Shown: in pieces, positions 17,035 to 26,157 of the stretch
How positions within the stretch are numbered: the first letter of the stretch is position 1
Layout: each line of letters opens with the position of its first letter
Source of the DNA: Streptosporangium lutulentum
Lineage (GTDB): Bacteria; Actinomycetota; Actinomycetes; Streptosporangiales; Streptosporangiaceae
Direction: 5' to 3'
Assembly (NCBI RefSeq): GCF_030811455.1
Contig: NZ_JAUSQU010000001.1
Coordinates: 7,874,001 to 7,938,000, forward strand
Length of the DNA stretch: 64,000 nt
The notes under the pieces: model-generated
Databases searched by the model: none
What the model was told of the DNA's origin: nothing
The model's input: only the letters and a program-made list of their open reading frames with translations
Made by a program: the position numbers and the translations under genes

Positions 17035-17415
17035 ATGGACGTCGTCACCGGTCTGGACGCCTGCAGCACCATGGAGCCAGACGATGCCAGGGTGGCGGCG
17101 ACGCGAGAGCGGCTCGTCACCGCGCAGGAGGCCACCCGGCTCGCCGACCTTTTCCGGCTGCTGGGCGACCCCACCCGCGCCCAGCTCCTGTACGCGCTGC
17201 TCGAAGCCGGTGAGCTTTGCGTCTGCGATCTCACCGAGACGGTGGAGGTCAGTGACACCGCCGTCTCCCACGCGCTCAGGCTGCTGCGGACCGCGGGCAT
17301 CGTGGCCAGCCGCCGGGCCGGGCGGATGATCTACTACCGCCTCGCCGACGCCCACGTCCGGATGCTTCTCGACCTCAGCCGCGAGCATCTGCGCCACGAG
17401 ATCGTCAAGGGCTGA
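17035..17415 (+). CDS. ArsR/SmtB-family metal-sensing repressor
   Basis: 126 residues starting at 17035, chosen because AGGAG lies 7 bases upstream and the earlier ATG at 17017 falls inside the operator palindrome. The winged helix contains VSDTAVSHALRLLR as recognition helix. Two metal sites are visible: a CadC/SmtB alpha3-type site with ELCVCDL (Cys62, Cys64) plus Cys10, and a complete alpha5 site Asp105, His107, His118, His121 with the D-x-H-x10-H-x2-H spacing of CzrA/SmtB. Zn(II), Cd(II) or Co(II) sensing is therefore likely. No exporter is adjacent, so target genes may be elsewhere. Confidence 0.92.
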   Translation: MDVVTGLDACSTMEPDDARVAATRERLVTAQEATRLADLFRLLGDPTRAQLLYALLEAGELCVCDLTETVEVSDTAVSHALRLLRTAGIVASRRAGRMIYYRLADAHVRMLLDLSREHLRHEIVKG

Positions 17416-17945
17416 CCACCCGTCCCGGGCGCCCTCGCCGCCGACGCACGTGGTGGCCGGAACGCGGCGGTCCGGCGGTCCGGTGGTCTGGTGGTTCGGC
17501 GGTCCGGTGGCCCGGTGGCCCGGTGGCCCGGTGGCCCGGTGGCCCGGTGGTTCGGCGGTCCGGTGGTTTGGTGGCCCGGTGGCCCGGTGGCCTGATGACA
17601 CGGCGGCCCGGTGGCGGGTCCGGCCGCCTGTTCGGAGCTCGTAAGATCATTGGCGATGTTCCACATCGTCGCGTGGGCGAACCCGCCCTCCAGCCCGGTG
17701 CCCACGGGCCTTCGTGTTCGGCGAGGCGGGCATACCGGCAGCGGTGCGAATGCGGCGGCCGGCGGTACGCGGACGCGGCAGTCACAGCGGTCACAGGAGT
17801 GTCATCCCGGTTTCCCAGGGCAGTGGAAGATCGATTTCGATAGGGACGGTTCGGCCACAGGCTCCGCGACCCCGTGACGACGGGCCGCCCTCAACGCCGA
17901 TCCGGTGCCCCCTCACCCGCGTTTTTGTTCTGCTGGAGGTATCGC
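17416..17945. other. 530-bp stretch without a supported gene
   Basis: The first part is a GGTGGCCC-type repeat (17466-17618). The remainder to the lipoprotein start has open frames on both strands but none with a family match or RBS; it should hold the promoter of the binding-protein gene. Confidence 0.5.
17466..17618. repeat. Tandem 8-bp GGTGGCCC-type repeat
   Basis: About 150 bp made of near-perfect 8-base units (GGTGGCCC, with GGTGGTTC, GGCGGTCC variants). The 8-bp period is not a multiple of three, so it is unlikely to be coding. It lies just after the ArsR gene. Confidence 0.9.
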
Positions 17946-19289
17946 ATGCCTGGTACAGCTCGTGTGTTAACCCTGATGGCCGCGGCCCTCAGCTTGGGAC
18001 TGACCGCCGCCTGCGCGGGCGACGGGAGCGCGGAGGGGCAGAAGCCGGTTCAGCAGGCACGCCAGGGCGCGGTCGAACCCGTCACGCTGAAGTATTGGAC
18101 CTCGTTCCCTCCCGAGCCGGCCCTCAAGGAAACGATCGCCGCGTTCGAACGGGCGACTCCCGGGATCAAGGTCGAGCTGCGCGGGTTCAAGGCCGCCGAC
18201 TACGCGAAGCGGCTTCCTGAGGCACTCGGCGCCGATGGTGAGGCACTCGACGTCGTCGGCGTCCAGGTCCCGACGATGACCGATGAGATCAAGGACCGGC
18301 TTCTCCCGGTCGACGAGTGGGACAACCTGTCCGAGGACTGGCGGGACACGCTCGGGGAGACCGCGGTCGGCCAGGCAGAGAAGGCCGCCGAGGACGGGAA
18401 GCTCTACTCCGTCCCGATGGGCTCCAGCGGGGGCGCGGTCATGTACTACAACGCCGCGCTCCTGTCCGAACTCGGGATGTCCTTCCCCGAGACGGTCGCC
18501 GACCTCGAATCCGTCGTCATGAAGGCGAAGAAACTCCCGGACCTCCAGCCGATCGTCCTGTCCGGCGAGCCGCGGCGGCAGGAGGAGCTGCTGTTCACCA
18601 TCGTGGGCCAGAGCGACCCCGGCCTCTCCGACGACCTGTTCGCCGGTGACAAGCGGTGGAACAGCCCCGAGATGGTCTCGGCCCTGGTCGCCTACAAGTC
18701 GCTCTTCGACCGGGGCGTGGTGGACAAGTCCGTGCTGAGCCTCAAGGGCGACGGCCCGGCCAAGCTGTTCACCTCGGGCAAGGCGCTGTTCCTGGTGGAC
18801 GACTCCGGGCGGAGCCCGCTGCTGTCCGACTCCTACCGCAAGGACAACAAGGTCTCCCTCACCGACGTCGGCGCCGGGGCCTTTCCCGTCCTCCTGCCCG
18901 GCGGCAAGCCCGCCGTGCGCAGCCAGGTTGAGGAGGGCCTGGGCATTCCCAAGGACTCCAAGCACGCGGCCGAGGCGGCCGAGCTGATCAAGTTCCTGAC
19001 CCTGGGCGACGGCGTCGCGAAGTGGTCCAAGAACATGACGCTGGTCCCGGCGCTCAAGGACTTCCAGATGGACCCGTCCGTCTTCTCCACCGACGCGGCC
19101 AGGGAAGGTTACGCCGAGGTCCAGGAGGTCATCGGTGCCGGCGGCTCCGCCCGCACCTCCAGCCGGGCCTTCCTGGACGAGGTGGAGGGCGACGTCATCC
19201 TCGGCGTCGCGCGCGGCAGGCTCAGCCCGGAGAAGGCGGCGGACCAGCTGCAGAAGGAGTGGTCCAGCGGACGGTTCGACCTCGGGTGA
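17946..19289 (+). CDS. ABC-type sugar-binding lipoprotein (extracellular solute-binding family 1)
   Basis: 447 residues from the ATG at 17946, which has GGAGG in front; a longer frame upstream lacks one. Signal peptide with Cys23 in LTAAC. The mature part begins VTLKYWTSFPPEPALKETI and has the AFERATPGIKVE, YSVPMG and AAELIKFLT features of sugar-binding proteins such as MsmE/UgpB. No permease or ATPase genes adjoin, so it is an orphan that must share a transporter or act as a sensor. Its stop is 7 bp from the converging GlxA-type gene. Confidence 0.88.
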   Translation: MPGTARVLTLMAAALSLGLTAACAGDGSAEGQKPVQQARQGAVEPVTLKYWTSFPPEPALKETIAAFERATPGIKVELRGFKAADYAKRLPEALGADGEALDVVGVQVPTMTDEIKDRLLPVDEWDNLSEDWRDTLGETAVGQAEKAAEDGKLYSVPMGSSGGAVMYYNAALLSELGMSFPETVADLESVVMKAKKLPDLQPIVLSGEPRRQEELLFTIVGQSDPGLSDDLFAGDKRWNSPEMVSALVAYKSLFDRGVVDKSVLSLKGDGPAKLFTSGKALFLVDDSGRSPLLSDSYRKDNKVSLTDVGAGAFPVLLPGGKPAVRSQVEEGLGIPKDSKHAAEAAELIKFLTLGDGVAKWSKNMTLVPALKDFQMDPSVFSTDAAREGYAEVQEVIGAGGSARTSSRAFLDEVEGDVILGVARGRLSPEKAADQLQKEWSSGRFDLG

Positions 19290-19296
19290 CCGAGGC

Positions 19297-20286
19297 TCAG
19301 ACCTCCACCTCCGGCCGCGATGAGATCTCCAGCGGCCGGAATGTGCGGCGGTAGGCCATCGGCGAGACGCCGATGGCCGCCTGCAGGTGCTGGCGGAGCG
19401 AGGCCGCGGTGCCGAACCCGGCCCGCAGCGCGACGCCGTCCACCGGCAGGTCGCTGGCCTCCAGCAGGCGGCGGGCCAGCTCCACGCGCTGCAGGATGAG
19501 CCACTGACCCGGGCTGACGCCCGTCTCGTCGCGGAAGCGCCGCGTGAAGGTACGGCGGCTCATCCGGGCGTGGGCGGCCAGTTCGGTGAGAGGGAGTGGC
19601 TGTTGCAGGCGCTCCAGCGCCCAGGCCCTGGTCGCGGCGGTGGTGGCGGCGGACCGCTCCGGGACGGGGCGCTCGATGAACTGAGCCTGGCCGCCGTCGC
19701 GCCACGGCGGGACGACGCATCGCCGGGCCACCCGGTTGGCCACCGCGGTGCCGTGGTCGCGGCGGAGGACGTGCAGGCAGAGATCGACCCCGGCGGCCAC
19801 CCCGGCTGAGGTGAGCACCTCCCCGTCGTCCACGAACAACACGTCGGGATTGACCTTGACCTGGGGGAACAGCTTCTGGAAGTGGTCGGCGCTGCTCCAG
19901 TGGGTGGTCGCCGGGCGGCCGTCGAGCAGTCCCGCCGCCGCGAGCACGTAGGAGCCGGTGCAGATCGAGATCAGGCGGGTGCCCGGCCGGATGAGGGCGA
20001 TCGCCCTGGCCAGTGACTCCGGGAGCCTTCCGTCCTTGGAGATCGTGCCGAGCGTGTGGGTGGCCGGGATCACCACGGTGTCCGCGGTGCTCAGCGCCTC
20101 CGCGCCGTGCTCCACCGAGACCGAGAAGTCGGCGTCGGTACGGACCGGGCCGCCGTCGACGGTGCAGGTGATCACCTCGTAGAGCGGCCCGCCCTCCGGG
20201 CTTTTGGCGCCGCCGAAGATTCGTGCCGGGATGCCCAGCTCGAAGGGGATGACACCGTCCAGAGCTAACACGACGACCCTGTGCAT
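19297..20286 (-). CDS. GlxA-type regulator (DJ-1/PfpI domain plus AraC HTH)
   Basis: 329 residues. Residues 1-180 form a DJ-1/PfpI-like domain with SICTGSYVLAAAG (nucleophile-elbow cysteine position) and a TTHW segment. Residues about 225-320 form an AraC-type double HTH with LAAHARMSRRTFTRRF and VALRAGFGTAASLRQH. Proteins of this layout control catabolic or stress genes; the ligand is unknown. It converges on the sugar-binding lipoprotein gene and stands alone. Confidence 0.92.
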   Translation of the reverse strand: MHRVVVLALDGVIPFELGIPARIFGGAKSPEGGPLYEVITCTVDGGPVRTDADFSVSVEHGAEALSTADTVVIPATHTLGTISKDGRLPESLARAIALIRPGTRLISICTGSYVLAAAGLLDGRPATTHWSSADHFQKLFPQVKVNPDVLFVDDGEVLTSAGVAAGVDLCLHVLRRDHGTAVANRVARRCVVPPWRDGGQAQFIERPVPERSAATTAATRAWALERLQQPLPLTELAAHARMSRRTFTRRFRDETGVSPGQWLILQRVELARRLLEASDLPVDGVALRAGFGTAASLRQHLQAAIGVSPMAYRRTFRPLEISSRPEVEV

Positions 20287-20342
20287 GGCCCGATTCTTAC
20301 ACAGGATGGATCCGGGCCGTTTTCCCCTCTACCCCCAGGGGG

Positions 20343-21743
20343 CTAGACCGATAGAGGGGTGGACAGCGGCAGCCGGAGGATCAACCGGGCGCCACGGCCG
20401 TTCGTGCTGTCCGCGGCGTACAGCTTGCCGTGGTGCGCGGACGCGATGTCCCTGGCGATGGGCAGGCCCAGCCCGGTCCCTCCGGCGTCGCGGCTGCGTG
20501 CCGAGTCCAGGCGGGTGAAGCGCTGGAAGACCCGCTCGCGCTCGTCCGGCGGGATACCGAGCCCGTTGTCGCGGACCTCCAGTACGGCCTCACCGCCCTC
20601 GCGCTTGACCTCGACCCATACTGTGCTCAACGCGTGCCGTTGGGCGTTGGTGAGCAGGTTGGCCAGCAGGCGGCAGAGCTGGAGCCGGTTGCCCGCGACC
20701 GTCACGTCGGGGTCGAGATTCAGGATCACCTCGTGCCTGCACGGCTGCCCGATCTCCGAGACGACCAGCTCGGAGAGATCGATCGGCTGGGAGGCGTTCC
20801 GCACCCCGGCGTCGAGGCGGGCGAGCAGGAGCAGGTCGTCCATGGTGGCCTGGAGCCGCTCGGCGTCGCCCAGCGCCGACCGCATCGCCTGCACGGGATC
20901 CTCCACCTCGGGGTCGGCGAGCGCCAGTTCGAGCTTGGTGCGCAACCCGGTCAGCGGCGTGCGCAGCTCGTGCGAGGCGTCGGAGGCGAAGCGCCGCTGG
21001 TTCTCCATGGCCCACTCCAGCCTCCCCAGGGTGCCGTTGAGGGTCTGGGCGAGCTGCGCCACCTCGTCCCCGGTGTCCGGCACGGACATCCGGCGGCTGA
21101 GGTCGGAGGCGGTGATCTCGGCCATCTCGGCGCTGATCCGCTGGACCGGTTCGAGGGTCCGGCCGACCATCCGCCAGGTGCCCCAGCCGAGCAGCCCGAG
21201 GAGCACGGTGAACAGGACGGCCAGCGAGATCTCCAGGGTGTGGCCGCCGAGCAGTGGGGGTGCGGCGGCCTGCGCGTAGACCATGACGTCGCCGTAGGAG
21301 GATTTACTGTGCCAGAGCCCCACGGTGAGGAAGCAGGTCCTGTCCTTCTGGGAGAAGGCGACGCAGGACATTTTGTCCACTCGCAGGTCTCCGCCGACGG
21401 GGCGCGCCCGGGAGATCGCGGGCTTTCCCTTCAACGCCGGGCTGGCGGCGAGGACCCGGCCGTCCTCCCCGACGACCTGGAGACGGCTGACGTAGTTCGA
21501 CGGCATGATGACGCCGCCCGGCACGTGCCCTTTGTCGGCGCTCAGAGCCGCCTTCCTGGCCGCCTCGACCACGGAGTTGTTGATGTCGGTCCTCAGCTTG
21601 GCTCGCACACCCAGCGAGGTCGCGACCGCGCCCGTTCCCAGCACGAGCGCGAATATCATGAGCGCGGTGAGCGTCACCCGTGCCCGAACCGAATGTGGAA
21701 GTCGCGATACCACCTTTACCCCCGAAAGATGCCATTCGCACAT
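20343..21743 (-). CDS. Membrane sensor histidine kinase with HAMP, orphan
   Basis: 466 residues. TM1 about 23-45, an outer sensor region with a Cys127/Cys137 pair, TM2 about 168-192, HAMP, then the H-box ASDASHELRTPLTG with His258, N-box LLANLLTNAQRH, and G-boxes DNGLGIPP and GTGLGL. The layout is of the MprB/CseC-like kinases. No response-regulator gene touches it; both neighbours are other regulators. The N-terminus could start a few codons later. The partner must be encoded elsewhere. Confidence 0.92.
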   Translation of the reverse strand: MCEWHLSGVKVVSRLPHSVRARVTLTALMIFALVLGTGAVATSLGVRAKLRTDINNSVVEAARKAALSADKGHVPGGVIMPSNYVSRLQVVGEDGRVLAASPALKGKPAISRARPVGGDLRVDKMSCVAFSQKDRTCFLTVGLWHSKSSYGDVMVYAQAAAPPLLGGHTLEISLAVLFTVLLGLLGWGTWRMVGRTLEPVQRISAEMAEITASDLSRRMSVPDTGDEVAQLAQTLNGTLGRLEWAMENQRRFASDASHELRTPLTGLRTKLELALADPEVEDPVQAMRSALGDAERLQATMDDLLLLARLDAGVRNASQPIDLSELVVSEIGQPCRHEVILNLDPDVTVAGNRLQLCRLLANLLTNAQRHALSTVWVEVKREGGEAVLEVRDNGLGIPPDERERVFQRFTRLDSARSRDAGGTGLGLPIARDIASAHHGKLYAADSTNGRGARLILRLPLSTPLSV

Positions 21744-21807
21744 TTATAGGCGACGGTCATCCATTGGTGAGTAAAGGTGAGTCAAGTGCTCTTGACCTTC
21801 AGTTCGT

Positions 21808-24501
21808 TCAGCCGGAAAGGGCAACCGCCCCGAGCTCGCCGCGGGAGGCGACGCCGAGCTTGGGATAGGCCTTGTAGAGGTGGTAGCCGACCGTGCGAGG
21901 GCTGAGGAAGAGCTGGGCCGCGATGTCCCGGTTCGACAGGCCCTGTGCCGCCAGCCGTACGATCTGCAGCTCCTGCGGGGTGAGTCTGGCCAGCACGCCG
22001 GGCGCGGGCGCGGCGGGCGCGGCGGAGCCGGTGGCGCTCAGCTCGGCACGCGCCCGGCCGGCCCACGGCGTGGCGCCCAGACGCTCGAAGGTCTCCAGCG
22101 CGGCGCGCAGACGGATGCGGGAATCGGCCTTTCTTCTCATACGGCGGAGCCATTCGCCGTAGAGCAGTTCGGTTCTGGCCTGTTCGAAAGGGCGTCCTTC
22201 GAGTTTCAACGCCGCGGTGAAATGCTCCTCGGAGTCTTCGAGCAGGGCCCGGCAGCGGAGCACCAGGGCCTCGGTCCACGGCTGGCGCGTGTAGTCGGCC
22301 CATTCCCGGTAGACGGCGAAGGCCCCGGCCGCGCGCTCGGGAGCGCCGAACCGTACCGCCGCCTCCACCAGGTCGGGCACGCACCGCGTATCGGCCACGT
22401 GATGCCCGCCTGCCATGGGCGCCAGCCGGGAGAGCGCGGCCTCCACCCGGCCATGACCGAGGTCGAGCGTGCCCCGCGCCCACAGGACCCACCGAGTCCC
22501 CGCCACACCGCTCGCGAGCGCCTCGTCCGCGTGCCTGACGCAGCGCTCGTCATCACCGTCGATCGCGGCGAGATAGGCCAGGAAACTGTTCATCTGACTG
22601 ACCCACTGCCCCTGCCCGGTGTCGCGCGCGATGCGCAGGCTCTCGGTGGCGGTGGTCAGCGCGTCCCGGTGCCGTCCCTGGAAGAGCTCGGTCTCGGCGA
22701 GGAAGAAGAGCAGCGTCGGCAGCACCCCGATGCTTCCCAGGGCGCGGCTCTCGGCGATCAGGGACGTCGCGGTCTCGTGGACCTCCTCGTCCTGCCCGGC
22801 GGCCAGCCCGAACCCGCAGACCTGGACCAGCTCGCGCGGGCCGGCCCCCAGGCGCCGGGCCTGCGCGACCACGTCGTTCAGCGACGGCCGCGCGCTCCGG
22901 GACAGGATCGCCGTGATGAACCCGATGACCGGCGCCGCCGGGTCCCCCTCGGGAAGGGACAGGGCGTCCAGCCGGGCCGCGGTGCGGTCGATTTCGGGCC
23001 TGCCGAGGTACCAGGCGGCGTGCAGCGCCTGGATCAGCATCCGCGCGGCCCGCGTGCCGTCCGCCGTCGCGGCGCCGTCCAGCAACGCCTCGTGCGCGGT
23101 GTGCGGCGACCCGCGCAGGAAGTCGGACGTCGCCCGGACCTGTGTGAGCCGGGCCCGGAGAGCCGGGTTCCCCACCTGCTCCACGGCATCCGGGGCGGGT
23201 GTGACGAGTTGTCGTTCCCCTTGTTCGGCCAGCGTTCCCGCCCTGTCCAGCTCCCCCGCCCAGATCGCCGTCTCGGCCGCCAGGGTGAGCCGCCTCGCCC
23301 GGGACTCCGGCCGCGCGCTGAGCCGGGCCGCCCGCTCGTAGGCGGTGGCCGCGGCGGCGTAACCGTGGCGATCGCTGGCCCGTACGCCGGTGCGCTCCAG
23401 CTCGGTGGCGACCTCCTCGTCGGGTCCCGTCGCCGCCATGGCCCGGTGCCAGGCGCGCCGGTCGTCGTCGTCGGGGCGGTCGAGCACCTGGGCCAGGGCC
23501 TTGTGTACGGCCAGCCGCAGGCTGGGCGGGATTCCCTGATAGACGGCGGCCCTGACCAGGGGATGCCGGAAGGTCAAGGTTCCCGCGTCGACCAGGACCA
23601 GTCCCGCGCTCTCCGCCGGGTGCAGGTCCTCAAGGAAGTCTCCGAACCCGGCCGCGGCCCGTAACACCACGTCCAGGTCACCGGTGTCCTCGGCCGCGGC
23701 CACCGCCAGCAGCCCCTGCGTCGCCTCGGGAAGCGCCCTGACCTGGCCGAGGAAGGCTTCCTGAACCCGGCTGGTGAGCGGCAGCGCCGTACCGTCCGAC
23801 GGCGCCGCGGCGGGCAGTTCGATCAGCGCGAGCGGGTTGCCCCGCGCCTCGGCCAGCACGCGGTAACGGACGACGGGGTTGATGGCGGCGCCGGTGGGAG
23901 CGGAGGTGGGGTCGGCGCCGGTGCCGGCGGCGGCGTCCAGCAACGCCGCCGCGGAGGTGGCGTCCAGCCCCTTCACCGGCAGCTCCTCCACTCCCGGCGC
24001 GGTGAACGGCTCGCGCGCGGCGAAGATCAGTGCGATCCCCTCGGCGTCCAGCCGCCGCGCGGCGAACAGCAGCGAGTCGATCGAGGCGCGGTCCAGCCAC
24101 TGGGCGTCGTCCACCAGCACCAGCAGCGGGCCGTCCTCGGCCAGTTCCGACAGCAGGGAGAGCACCGCCAGGCCGACCAGCAAGCGGTCGCCCGCCTCCA
24201 TGGAGGCGAGTCCGAAGGCGGCGCGCAGCGCCCGTTCCTGATGCTCGGGCAGCGCTCCCACCTGGTCGAGCACCGGCCGCAGCAGCAGGTGCAGCCCGGC
24301 GAACGGGAGCTCCGCCTCCGACTCCACCCCGGTGCCACGGATCACCCGCAGGTCCCCGGCGGCGGTGGCCGCGTAGTTCAGCAGCGCGGTCTTGCCGATC
24401 CCCGGCTCGCCCCGGACGAGCAGGGCGCCACTGTGGCCCGCACGGGAGTCCGACAGCAGCCGATCGATGACGGCCTGCTCGGCGCCTCTCCCGTACAACA
24501 T
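21808..24501 (-). CDS. LAL-family (large ATP-binding LuxR) transcriptional regulator
   Basis: About 897 residues from the ATG at 24501 (MLYGR, the usual start of this family; an in-frame GTG-type extension to 24537 is less likely). Walker A GEPGIGKT is close to the N-terminus, Walker B LLVLVDDAQWLD about 90 residues on. The middle is TPR-like helical repeat. The C-terminal LuxR HTH is LTPQELQIVRLAAQGLSNRD..ARQLFLSPRTV-like (here AAQLFLSPRTV). LAL proteins commonly activate secondary-metabolite or sugar genes. It precedes the orphan kinase on the same strand with a 64-bp gap. Confidence 0.93.
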   Translation of the reverse strand: MLYGRGAEQAVIDRLLSDSRAGHSGALLVRGEPGIGKTALLNYAATAAGDLRVIRGTGVESEAELPFAGLHLLLRPVLDQVGALPEHQERALRAAFGLASMEAGDRLLVGLAVLSLLSELAEDGPLLVLVDDAQWLDRASIDSLLFAARRLDAEGIALIFAAREPFTAPGVEELPVKGLDATSAAALLDAAAGTGADPTSAPTGAAINPVVRYRVLAEARGNPLALIELPAAAPSDGTALPLTSRVQEAFLGQVRALPEATQGLLAVAAAEDTGDLDVVLRAAAGFGDFLEDLHPAESAGLVLVDAGTLTFRHPLVRAAVYQGIPPSLRLAVHKALAQVLDRPDDDDRRAWHRAMAATGPDEEVATELERTGVRASDRHGYAAAATAYERAARLSARPESRARRLTLAAETAIWAGELDRAGTLAEQGERQLVTPAPDAVEQVGNPALRARLTQVRATSDFLRGSPHTAHEALLDGAATADGTRAARMLIQALHAAWYLGRPEIDRTAARLDALSLPEGDPAAPVIGFITAILSRSARPSLNDVVAQARRLGAGPRELVQVCGFGLAAGQDEEVHETATSLIAESRALGSIGVLPTLLFFLAETELFQGRHRDALTTATESLRIARDTGQGQWVSQMNSFLAYLAAIDGDDERCVRHADEALASGVAGTRWVLWARGTLDLGHGRVEAALSRLAPMAGGHHVADTRCVPDLVEAAVRFGAPERAAGAFAVYREWADYTRQPWTEALVLRCRALLEDSEEHFTAALKLEGRPFEQARTELLYGEWLRRMRRKADSRIRLRAALETFERLGATPWAGRARAELSATGSAAPAAPAPGVLARLTPQELQIVRLAAQGLSNRDIAAQLFLSPRTVGYHLYKAYPKLGVASRGELGAVALSG

Positions 24502-24588
24502 GTCCTGCACCCTACTTAATGGGCTTTGCACTAACACATGTGCCTTACGGGGATCCAGGAGTCTCCTGGTGAACGGCCGGGGAACCGT

Positions 24589-26001
24589 TCAGGCGCCGGC
24601 GCACGAGTCATGGGTGGCGTCGAAGCCTTGCAGGCTGTCGGTGTCGTTGCGGGGAAGCGCCTTGAGGCCCTTCCAGTCGTCGCCGATCGTCAGGACGAGC
24701 CTCGCCGTGGTCGCCTGGGCGGCGAGCAGGCCCTTGGACGCGAGCAGGTCGCGAGTGAGGGTGGGCGCGTTGGTCGCGCCGTTCGGCGAGTACGCGATCG
24801 TGGTCGTCGGGTACGGCTTGCGCTTCGCGTCACCGATCTTGGCGATGTGGTATCCCCGCTCCTCCAACTGGGCGGCCACCTGTGTGGCCAGGCCCGACCG
24901 GTTGGTCCCGTTGCGTACCTCGACCTGGATCTTCGATCGGGCCACCTTGGACTCCCCGCCCTTGACCCCTGACCCGGTGATCGCCTGGTCCGTCGCGACG
25001 ATGCGGAACAGCTGCTTGCTCTGCGGCTGGACCCACTCCACCCGGCCGGGGTGGACGACGGAGTACCGCCAGGGGGTGGTGATGAAGTGGATCTGCCCGG
25101 CGGCCAGCCCCTGGGCGCTTGAGGCGAGGTCCTTCATGACGCCCGGGGTGAGCTCGGGGTCGGTGGTGACCGACTTCGTGGCCGCGTCGAGGAATCCGAG
25201 GAGCTTGGCGGGATCGGTGAGCGTCTCGCCGCTCATGACCTTCTTGACCATTGAGGCGATGAACATCTGCTGCCGCTGGATGCGCCCGATGTCGGAGCCG
25301 TCGCCCAGGCTGTAGCGGGCCCGGACGTAGCCGAGGGCCTGCTCGCCCATGAGGGTCTGCTTGCCGGCGGGCAGGTGGAGCAGGGCCTTCTTGTCGTTGA
25401 TCGCCTCGGGTATGCAGACGTCCACGCCGCCGATCGCGTCGACCATGCCCTTGAAGCCGGTGAAGTCGACCTTCACGAAGTGGTCGATGTGGATGCCGGT
25501 GAGCGACTCGATGGTCTTCCAGGTGCAGGTGATGCCGCCGGAGTTGAACGACTCGTTGATCATGCCCAGGTGTGCCTGCTGGCCGGCGAGCCCCTGCTGC
25601 GCCCGGCAGGCGGGGAGCTGGACCATCGAGTCCCGGGGAAAGCTGATGATCATGGCGTTGTCCCGCTTCGGCGAGATGTGCGCCAGCATGATCGTGTCGG
25701 TCCGCTCGCCGGGGACCTCGCCGTACTTGGCGTTCTTGCCGTCGCGCTGGTCGGAGCCGACGACCAGGACGTTCATCGCCTTGGTCGCGACCTTGACGGG
25801 GCGGGTCCCGAGGTCCGCCGCCGTGACGTCGATGTGCTTGACGTTCCCGGCCAGCTTGACGTAGACGCCGGCCACCGTACCCGTTATCACGAGCACGACC
25901 ACGGTCACGAGGGCCACCAGCCACCACAGCCACCTGCGGCGGGCGCGGGGCGGTGTGGGGCCTGAGGGCTTCGGGGGTGCGTCGGTCAACCCGCTGCTCA
26001 C
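24589..26001 (-). CDS. LCP-family glycopolymer ligase with LytR_C domain
   Basis: 470 residues. A basic N-terminus, one TM (about 23-50), then the LCP domain starting at MNVLVVGSDQR and containing ERTDTIML, FPRDSMV, MINESFNSGG, DFTGFKGMVDAIGGV and GEQALGYVRAR. Residues about 355-450 form a LytR_C domain (VEVRNGTNRSGLA...L..RGY). This is the classical two-domain actinobacterial LCP type that attaches polymers to peptidoglycan. It differs from the LCP protein at 2444-3862 in topology and tail, so the two probably act on different polymers or stages. Confidence 0.94.
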   Translation of the reverse strand: MSSGLTDAPPKPSGPTPPRARRRWLWWLVALVTVVVLVITGTVAGVYVKLAGNVKHIDVTAADLGTRPVKVATKAMNVLVVGSDQRDGKNAKYGEVPGERTDTIMLAHISPKRDNAMIISFPRDSMVQLPACRAQQGLAGQQAHLGMINESFNSGGITCTWKTIESLTGIHIDHFVKVDFTGFKGMVDAIGGVDVCIPEAINDKKALLHLPAGKQTLMGEQALGYVRARYSLGDGSDIGRIQRQQMFIASMVKKVMSGETLTDPAKLLGFLDAATKSVTTDPELTPGVMKDLASSAQGLAAGQIHFITTPWRYSVVHPGRVEWVQPQSKQLFRIVATDQAITGSGVKGGESKVARSKIQVEVRNGTNRSGLATQVAAQLEERGYHIAKIGDAKRKPYPTTTIAYSPNGATNAPTLTRDLLASKGLLAAQATTARLVLTIGDDWKGLKALPRNDTDSLQGFDATHDSCAGA

Positions 26002-26157
26002 GTGACTCCTGGGGGACGGGCCAGGGAATGCACCCGTGGCTGAGGGACCGGAATACGGTCCATCGCCAAGTGTACTTATCCTCCATAAGAGTCAGGTAAG
26101 AATCTAAGTAAAGCGCTATGACCTGGAATCTTGTAAAAAGGAGGACGACAGACCCTG

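Noticed and set aside
15480..17415. MFS transporter and ArsR sensor as a metal efflux pair
   Set aside because: The transporter has sugar-porter motifs, lies upstream of the operator, and is not controlled by it.
17466..17618. Possible repetitive cell-wall protein on the minus strand
   Set aside because: An 8-bp period gives different frames in turn, no start with RBS, and Pro/Gly/His/Arg/Thr junk composition.
21880..23664. 594-codon plus-strand frame
   Set aside because: Mirror frame of the LAL regulator; no motif.
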